Assembly (NCBI GenBank): GCA_030770425.1 | Contig: JASJFT010000058.1 | Location: 124,001 to 188,000, forward strand | From: Darksidea phi | Taxonomy: Eukaryota; Ascomycota; Dothideomycetes; Pleosporales; Lentitheciaceae | DNA length: 64,000 nucleotides | Reading direction: 5' to 3' | In this document: positions 57,801-64,000 of the stretch, piece after piece | Position numbering within the stretch: position 1 is the first letter of the stretch | Layout of the letters: every line of letters begins with the position of its first letter | Program-made: the position numbers and the translations under genes | The notes under the pieces: model-generated | Told to the model about the DNA's origin: nothing | What the model saw: only the letters and a program-made list of their open reading frames with translations | The model's database searches: none

Positions 57801-59287
57801 CTGGATGAAGATCCACCCATCAATACCGCGACGCGCACACCGTTCGACATTTTTGTGGCGGTAGACGCCAACACAAGCCCGTCGGAAGAGCTCGTTGGAT
57901 GGGACCTGTGATACAGGTGCTTTTCCGAGCAGTAGATGACGGCCGGATCTTGCATTGTGCCGCTTAGAGTAGACGTCAGCTCTTCGTTCGTCCTGTACTT
58001 GGTGTTCGTTGGGCACGAAGAGTTTGAGCGGGTTGGACGGTGTGAAAGACACACCACTGGCCTACAGATGTCCCTAGTTTCACTTTTCATGGTTTTCAAT
58101 GCACAGCGGTAGCTTGGAGGCGCCCTTGGGCTTGCGCATCAAAAAGTATAGGGAGGTGATTGCGGACCTTGAGATGATATCCTCTGATTTGGACCAATGG
58201 AGAAACTTGTACAATGCGTGTATTGTCCGTGATGCGTCTTGATCTTTCCAACTTGGAGCAGTGACATGTACATGGCAACCGTCGTCTTGGCAAACCACTG
58301 CGATGAAATGCAACATATGCCCCCTATGGGGTCACATGCTACAGCTGAAGCGGCTCCGCTCCGAGGTGCTAGTGCAGGATGCCGCTGTGCATGCGCCATG
58401 ACATGCCGTCGGTAATGCGGCTGTCCGTTCTCGATCATTGTCCGCCCTTTTAGGCGGCTTCTCTGTTTAGGCATGCCACGAGAGGATCCAGGCAAGCCAC
58501 GCTGCGTGGGATTTGATACTGCCATTACCACTACCGTGGTTGCTGCACCGCGTTGGGCGTAGCGGCATCTCGTCTAGGACGAGATGCCGGGTTACGTAAT
58601 GCAGCCGGGGTCGCCAGAAGCGAACTTAGCCGTCGCTCCTCGGCTGCGATTGGACGGGATATTCACCCTTCGTCGTCGCCAGTCTGTTTAAGCCTCGGCG
58701 GAAGTTCCATCGCGCGCCATACGACCCCTGCTGTGCGCTAAGGACTCAGGCCTCGAGTTTGGGGCGTGCTCGTCTGGTGCGTTGCTATTGGCCGGCCTGG
58801 ACATCTTCGTGAAAGGACATGGGCTCGCTGCTCTCTCACCCCCCTCTCCCCCCCCCGGCGTATGCAAAGTCTCGTGGCCGTCTGTGAACGAGCGCCTCAG
58901 TTACGACGGTTCGAAGCGGGTCCCCCATTCGGCGCTTGTCAAACTCTGCTAACCGGCGGGTGCTACCCAGGTCCAGGCAAACCTTTGGAATGAATCCGTC
59001 CCAGCAACTGCGACCACGGCAGACTCACTTCCTCGACCCTCATACGACCTGAGCACGTCCATTTCCCCGCTGTGCCCAGGAGCCTCACCAGCAGTTGCTT
59101 TCTTTTTGCGTCATTCCCCCCCTCGGCCCTATAAGCTCTCGCTGCCGGGCACAGTCTGTCAAGCCCCGATCTGTATGGTTAGATCCGCGCCGCTGCCGGC
59201 CGGAGGTTGCTCGCTTGCGCATCATCTGCGCGTTGCATTCAAGGGACAATCCAGCAGCTAGGTCCGCTCTCTCCTGCTGTCATCACC
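57801..59287. other. Intergenic, 1.5 kb, upstream of PHO81
   Basis: GC-rich, with frames that are antisense or random in composition and a C run near 58847-58856. It holds a perfect 12-base hairpin (58563-58589, listed separately). The last few hundred bases are C/T-rich and probably the PHO81 leader. No gene called. Confidence 0.5.
58563..58589. repeat. Perfect inverted repeat, 12-base arms, 3-base loop
   Basis: CGGCATCTCGTC is followed by TAG and then by its exact reverse complement. Located in the spacer between exportin-1 and PHO81. It could be a transcript hairpin, a dimeric protein site or a relic of an element; no T tract follows. Confidence 0.85.
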
Positions 59288-62200
59288 ATGTATGTCTAGC
59301 CCAATGACCCCACGGCCGCTCCCCGTTGTCCCCATTGTCGTCTTGAGGAAGACGGCATCGTCTACGAGTCTCGCGTCCAAAGACGACCCCACTGACACGC
59401 CGCGATTCTCCAGGAAGTTCGGCAAGCATATACAGAAACGGCAACTGGAAATTCCAGAATATGCCGCTAGCTTTGTCGACTACAAGGCGCTCAAGAAGGT
59501 ACCCTTAGCACCCACCTCCGACTTGCAGTCGCACTTAACACGGTACAGCTCATCAAGAAGCTCAGCTCAACCCCGGTATTACCAGCCCAGGGCGAGAGTA
59601 ATCATGGACTTGAAGTGCTGGACCCGCAGGCTTCTCTGCAGGCCAACAAGGCCACCTTCTTCTTCCGAGTGGTGAGCAGCTCTAAATCTGCGCACTGGAT
59701 GCACGTACTTACTAGCATCAGGAACGAGAGTTGGAGAAGGTCAATGCCTTCTACCTACAGAAAGAGGCCGAGGTACTCTCGTCTTTACCCTTTGGATGAA
59801 TGTCGCTCATCCCACCTCTAGTTACGCCTCCGGTTAAGCACGCTCCTTGACAAGAAGAAGGTTATGCAGCAACACCCGCAGTCGGTCTCCAAGGCATCAA
59901 CCAGGTACTTGGCCCTGGAGGAAGGCCTAAAACAGTTTAGCATGGATCTGAACAAACTAGAGGTGATTGGCCCACATCCATCGCTCCGATCGTGGCCCAG
60001 GCTAACCCTAGCTAAGCAATTTGTCGAGGTCAACGCAACTGCATTCTCGAAGATCTTGAAGAAGGTACGGAAACAAAAAGACCTATCTATTACATATGCT
60101 AACTATCGTACAGTGGGACAAGACATCGAAGGTCGGCTCTGCGTCTCCGTGGATGATCCAACACTGGCTGACCATCATGCCAGTCACGAGAAAAGCAACT
60201 CTATCTATCACGAGCTGTCGAAGTCCAACCTTGTTTCAACCGCGATGTCATTAGCAATTTGTCCGACCAAGCAACTCAAGCTCTTCTGGACTTCTCCGGA
60301 TGGGCTGAAGGCGAGGGGATCCAAGTTCCACAGGAGATAGCCCAATCAAGGCCTGCCGAACCCCTCATCGAAGCGAATCTCGAGCTGGACAATCAGATCG
60401 TCCAAGCTGTCAATTCTGGGAATACCGCCCAGATCGAGGATTGCCTGGCTCGGCTGTCCAAACTAAAAGACGCGCAGGAGCGAATCACAAGAGCGTTCCT
60501 GGGCACAATTGAGCATGCCCCAGAAGCGGCACTCAAGACCCTGCTAGACACAAACCAGGTCGACTTACAGCAAGAGGATGAAATCAACGAGCGAACTTGC
60601 TTACATAAGGCCGCCATCTGCGGAAGGATGGAAGTGCTGAGGCTGGGCTTGGCCGGCAATGTCGATTTGCATGCAACAGACGTCTACGGTCGGATACCAC
60701 TACACTATGCAGCCATGCATGGGCGTGTAGAAGTTCTCCATGCGCTCATCGGCGCCGCGCCTGACACTGTCAACTTCCGAGACCAAGACAGCTTTACCCC
60801 ACTCATCCACGCCATCGTACACTCCCGACTCCCATGCGTCCAGACGCTTCTTTCGAAAGGCGCCAACATAACACGCATGGGACCCGCTGAGCACATTCCA
60901 CTTAATTTGGCTTGCCAATACGCCTCGCTGGAGATCGTAGAACTCCTTCTACAGGGTAGCGCAGAGATGCTAGCAGACGCTGAAGGTCTCTATCCGCAAC
61001 ATCTTGTCGCTCGGTCCGGCAAAAATCCTCAAATGCTCTTGTTGCTCCAGAAGTATGGTGCGGATCTCAACCAACCGGACAAATTGTACCAATGGACACC
61101 GCTCTTCCACGCCGCGAGTGAGGGCCATGTCGAGTGCCTCAAGACCCTTCTTCAATGTGGGGTTGACGTGGATACGGTGGACGAGAAGGGTTTGTCCGCC
61201 ATGTACTATGCGACCTGGGAAGGCCACCTAGAATGCATGCGGCTGCTTGCGTCGGTCGGGCATGGAATCGGCCTAACACGTCAGGCGCCAGTCTCCCCAC
61301 AAATTACGATGCAAACAGCGTCTGGTACTGCACCTGGTCCAATGGAAACCGAAGCGGACGCGGAAGGGATTCCGGATTTTATCCTCCCACCACCAATTAT
61401 TCCCTTCAGAAGATATGGCCACAACTTCTTGGATACCAAGACCTTTGTCGTCATTAGCTTTGAGAGACTTGGAAAGGATGCGATCAAATTCTATGACGAT
61501 TCGAAATATCCTGCGGCAAGGCTGACCATTTCATCCAAGAGCTCGGACCTAATCCCAAGGAATATCTTGCTGCCTATTCAGGATGAGTTCAAGGTCATAT
61601 CATTTCAGATTGAGAAAATCGACACATTTTCGATTGATTTCGATGTCTATCCGACAATAGGATCCAAGGTCATTGCGCGCGGTGTAGCATCGTCCAAGGT
61701 CTTCACAAATCCAAACAAGAGCACCGGACAGTGGCATCTGGAACTTTTCGATCCCAGGCTGCGGACCATAGGACGCATCACGTTCGACTTCCAAGTCGTG
61801 AAACCTTTCCATGGTATACCGCTAGAGATCACCCACTTCGCTACCTATTGGAAGGCCACCAGTCAGCTAGACTCGCAACCTCATACACTAATCACCGGAT
61901 CGAGTCTGTCTGGGGAATATGTTCGGTTGTTTGTCCAATTGACTGCAGATGGTGTGCCGGTCCTATATCCCAGATGGAAGATTAGCCACGAGGGGTTGGA
62001 CGTACCCGTCAATATTCTGACATATGACCAGTTCGCCGCGATCGGAAAGAGACAAAACCCCAATGCCGCAACTCAGCTCGTTACCCTTCGCGATGCCACC
62101 TCTGACGACATTCCTTCAATCTTCCATGCTCTGGCAACGTCGTTCATCACCCTCAAGGACGCCTTGTCCCTTCTTCCCGCACACATCCATGTTGAATTGC

Positions 62201-62893
62201 ACGTGCTCTTCCCGTCGCTGAAGGATGAGACGCACCTCAGACTTGGTCCGACAGAAGACATGAACTCGTTCGCCGACAAAATTCTCGCTGCTGTATTTGA
62301 ACACGCCAGAATGCTTAGAGAACAAGGCGCGGGAGAGATAGATGGGACTCTGAGGAGCGTGGTGTTTAGCTCTTTCAATCAGGATATCTGTACAGTGCTC
62401 AACTGGAAGCAGCCTAACTGTGAGTATCAGATTGCACTCACCATAGAAAAGGGGATGTTAGCTGACGGGATACACAGACCCTGTGCTACTCTGCAATGAG
62501 CTCGGTGCCGATGGCTCCTTTTCACCCTCAACACAGATGGTGGAAAGCAGCGGACGCACCAAGATCTCTGTCAAGGAGGCTGTTCAGATTGCAAGGGACA
62601 ATAACTTCATGGGCTTGATTTGCAGCTCCCGACTGCTTGTAAGACCACAGCCTACCTCTTTCCATAGGATGACGACGCCTAACATACACTAGGGTCTCGC
62701 CCCTGCTCTTATCGAATCGATCAAAACCGCCGGCCTCGTACTCGTCACAGACGTCTCCGATTCTTCGCCTCACGTAGGTGCACAGAGCAGTCTTGGAGTT
62801 GCGGGTCCGAGGGGAGATATAGTACCGAACGGTGTCGATGGTATCCTCAAGGACAACGGAGTGCTACGGTTCAACGCTAGCATCGATATGTGA
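59288..62893 (+). CDS. PHO81: Pho81/NUC-2 homologue: SPX, ankyrin repeats and GDPD-like domain
   Basis: Ten coding exons (59288-59289, 59414-59498, 59549-59671, 59722-59772, 59822-59962, 60017-60064, 60114-60131, 60184-62419, 62478-62638, 62693-62893) give 1021 residues. The SPX domain (about 1-170) starts MKFGKHIQKRQLE and has ASFVDYKALKKLIKKLSSTP and FSKILKKWDKTSKS, the basic cluster that binds inositol pyrophosphates in SPX proteins. Ankyrin repeats run from about 289 to 515 (RTCLHKAAICGRMEVLRLGL, GRIPLHYAAMHGRVEVLHAL). The C-terminal GDPD-like part (about 700-1000) lacks a clear HRG and acidic pair (VQLTADGVPVLYPRW), as is usual for Pho81. Pho81 inhibits the cyclin-CDK of the phosphate pathway when phosphate is low. 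The start codon is split by the first intron (AT|G; 59290-59413, GTATGT donor, CTGAC branch, CAG acceptor). Confidence 0.92.
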
Positions 62894-63401
62894 TACGGCA
62901 GGTGGTGAAGGGAGACAAGAATGCGATGACAGCAGGTTTCCGTAATTTGTAAAAGAGGCGGGAGGCCGGTATGAATTACGAGACCCCATGACTTAAAGTG
63001 GAGTTGAATAGTCTTTTCGGTTTCCATGCAAGGGGTAGTGTCGAGATGGCGATGGTCCATTGTTTAGCGGAGTTAAGGCAGGCTGGCCGTTTGTTTTCAG
63101 CAACCAAGCTCGATATAGACTTAGGGAGGCTATCTGCGATTCAGGCAAACCAGTATGATACCATTATCGCGAAATTGAACGTTTGAACAGCTTTTCTAAG
63201 TAAATGTTTTCTAAACGTGCTTTCACGCCAAGATTGACAGGGATGCGGATTGCCGTATTTCCGCGCTAAAAGATTTCCATCGAAAGAGTATCGGGAACGA
63301 AAATCGGCCACCGCTCAAACCGCCTACTGTCTTTACACTTCTCCTGTACATTACATTGTCCCACGATAGCCATTGTTCCTCCCTAAAACAATGCGCCCAT
63401 A
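62894..63401. other. Intergenic, upstream of the ABC1-type kinase gene
   Basis: About 500 bases with no recognisable gene; short frames only. Confidence 0.5.
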
Positions 63402-64000
63402 ATGAGTTCCTTCAATGTGTTTTCTCCTCTTCTAAGGCGCGTGGTACCATGGACATGTCGCGCATGTCAACGAGATCGAACCGTACAGCCCCAACGGAAC
63501 AACTTTGCTACAAGGGCACATGCGACTACAAAGGCAGGCTCCAGAAAGAGGAGGAGGAGGATTTTAGTGGTGGGAAGTGGACTGGGCATAAGCACAGCGG
63601 TCTTTGCCGTGAATGAGGATGCGAAGCATGCGTATACTGCGGCAGAGAGGAGTGGTAGGGTGGCTTCCACACTTTTTGTGAACATACGAGAGTGAGTTTT
63701 CATGTACATAACCTTGCGATTTCAGAGAGGCGTAAGCTAATTGTGGGTTTGTGTCTAGTTATCGACGGACGCTGAAGCACCCCGAAGACGAAGATTACGC
63801 CGAACGACTCAAAGAGTGCCACCTTCGCTGCGCGAAACGAACATTACGTACATTGGAGAAGAACGGGAGCATCTTTATAAAACTAGGACAGCATTTGAGT
63901 AGCTTGAACTACTTGCTGCCGAGCGAGTGGTGTGATACCTTCATACCGCTACAGGATAAATGCCCAGTTTCCTCATACGAGAGTATAAAAGCGATGGTGC
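63402..64000 (+). CDS. MCP2: ABC1/UbiB-family atypical kinase, ADCK1/Mcp2 type (runs off right edge)
   Basis: Exon 1 (63402-63691) and the start of exon 2 (63759 to the edge) give the first 177 residues or so; the 67-base intron has a GTGAGT donor. The N-terminus is basic and rich in Arg and Ser (SSFNVFSPLLRRVVPWTCRA), a likely mitochondrial presequence, followed by one membrane segment (ILVVGSGLGISTAVFAV). Then come NEDAKHAYTAAERSGRVAST and, across the junction, DYRRTLKHPEDEDYAERLKE. RTLEKNGSIFIKLGQHLSSL holds the KxGQ motif that is specific to the ABC1/ADCK/UbiB family. The text is nearest to ADCK1 and yeast Mcp2, inner-membrane proteins linked to mitochondrial lipid and coenzyme Q distribution. 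The kinase core lies beyond the window. Confidence 0.88.

Noticed and set aside
57461..58099. 212-codon minus-strand frame at the end of exportin-1
   Set aside because: It is the antisense of the last exportin-1 exon; Ser-rich text results from reverse reading of coding DNA.
1..64000. CRISPR array, rRNA, tRNA, transposon ends or a biosynthetic gene cluster
   Set aside because: None seen by eye on either strand; a tRNA scan and a repeat search would be needed to exclude small or degenerate ones.

Overview
The window is nuclear DNA from a filamentous ascomycete (Pezizomycotina). The evidence is many intron-bearing genes with short introns (mostly 47-120 bases), GTAYGT/GTRAGT donors and CTRAC-like branch sites, together with typical fungal products: Ecm33, Sur7/PalI, an Anp1/Van1 mannosyltransferase, Pho81 and an Mlh3 homologue. 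A dothideomycete is plausible, but that is only an impression. Coding exons were joined by hand by requiring frame continuity and family-like protein across each junction. Most genes close perfectly.

Layout. 1-3.4 kb: the 3' end of a GH92 mannosidase followed by three frame-broken gene remnants, including a tyrosine-phosphatase-like gene that lost its catalytic Cys. 3.7-8.5 kb: a sphingolipid delta-4 desaturase and an Anp1/Van1-type Golgi mannosyltransferase. 8.5-17.8 kb: gene-poor, with one uncharacterised gene and ECM33. 17.8-22.8 kb: a DNA-3-methyladenine glycosylase, a mitochondrial NAD+-type carrier and QCR7, the last two divergent from a shared promoter with CCAAT boxes. 23.7-31.9 kb: a 1296-residue disordered protein and a single-pass membrane protein. 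32.9-38 kb: a Sur7/PalI protein, ADE13 and a SWIM plus RING protein. 39-47.6 kb: a BTB-like protein, a low-complexity protein, MLH3 and a small hypothetical protein. 48.8-49.6 kb: a decayed BTB gene. 50-52.2 kb: a hexose transporter and a hidden cysteine-rich reading frame. 54.2-62.9 kb: exportin-1 (CRM1) and the phosphate regulator PHO81. 63.4-64 kb: the start of an ABC1/ADCK1-type mitochondrial kinase.

The genes do not form a metabolic cluster; this is mostly a housekeeping stretch. Loose themes are the cell surface (GH92, Anp1/Van1, Ecm33, Sur7/PalI, ceramide desaturase) and mitochondria (NAD+ carrier, QCR7, ADCK1-type kinase). The most unusual structure is in PHO81: its start codon appears to be split by an intron (AT|G), and an ATG inside that intron is in frame with the SPX domain, so retaining the intron would give an N-terminally extended protein. 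I found no CRISPR array, rRNA, tRNA, intact transposon or biosynthetic cluster, and I do not see a clearly new multi-gene system.
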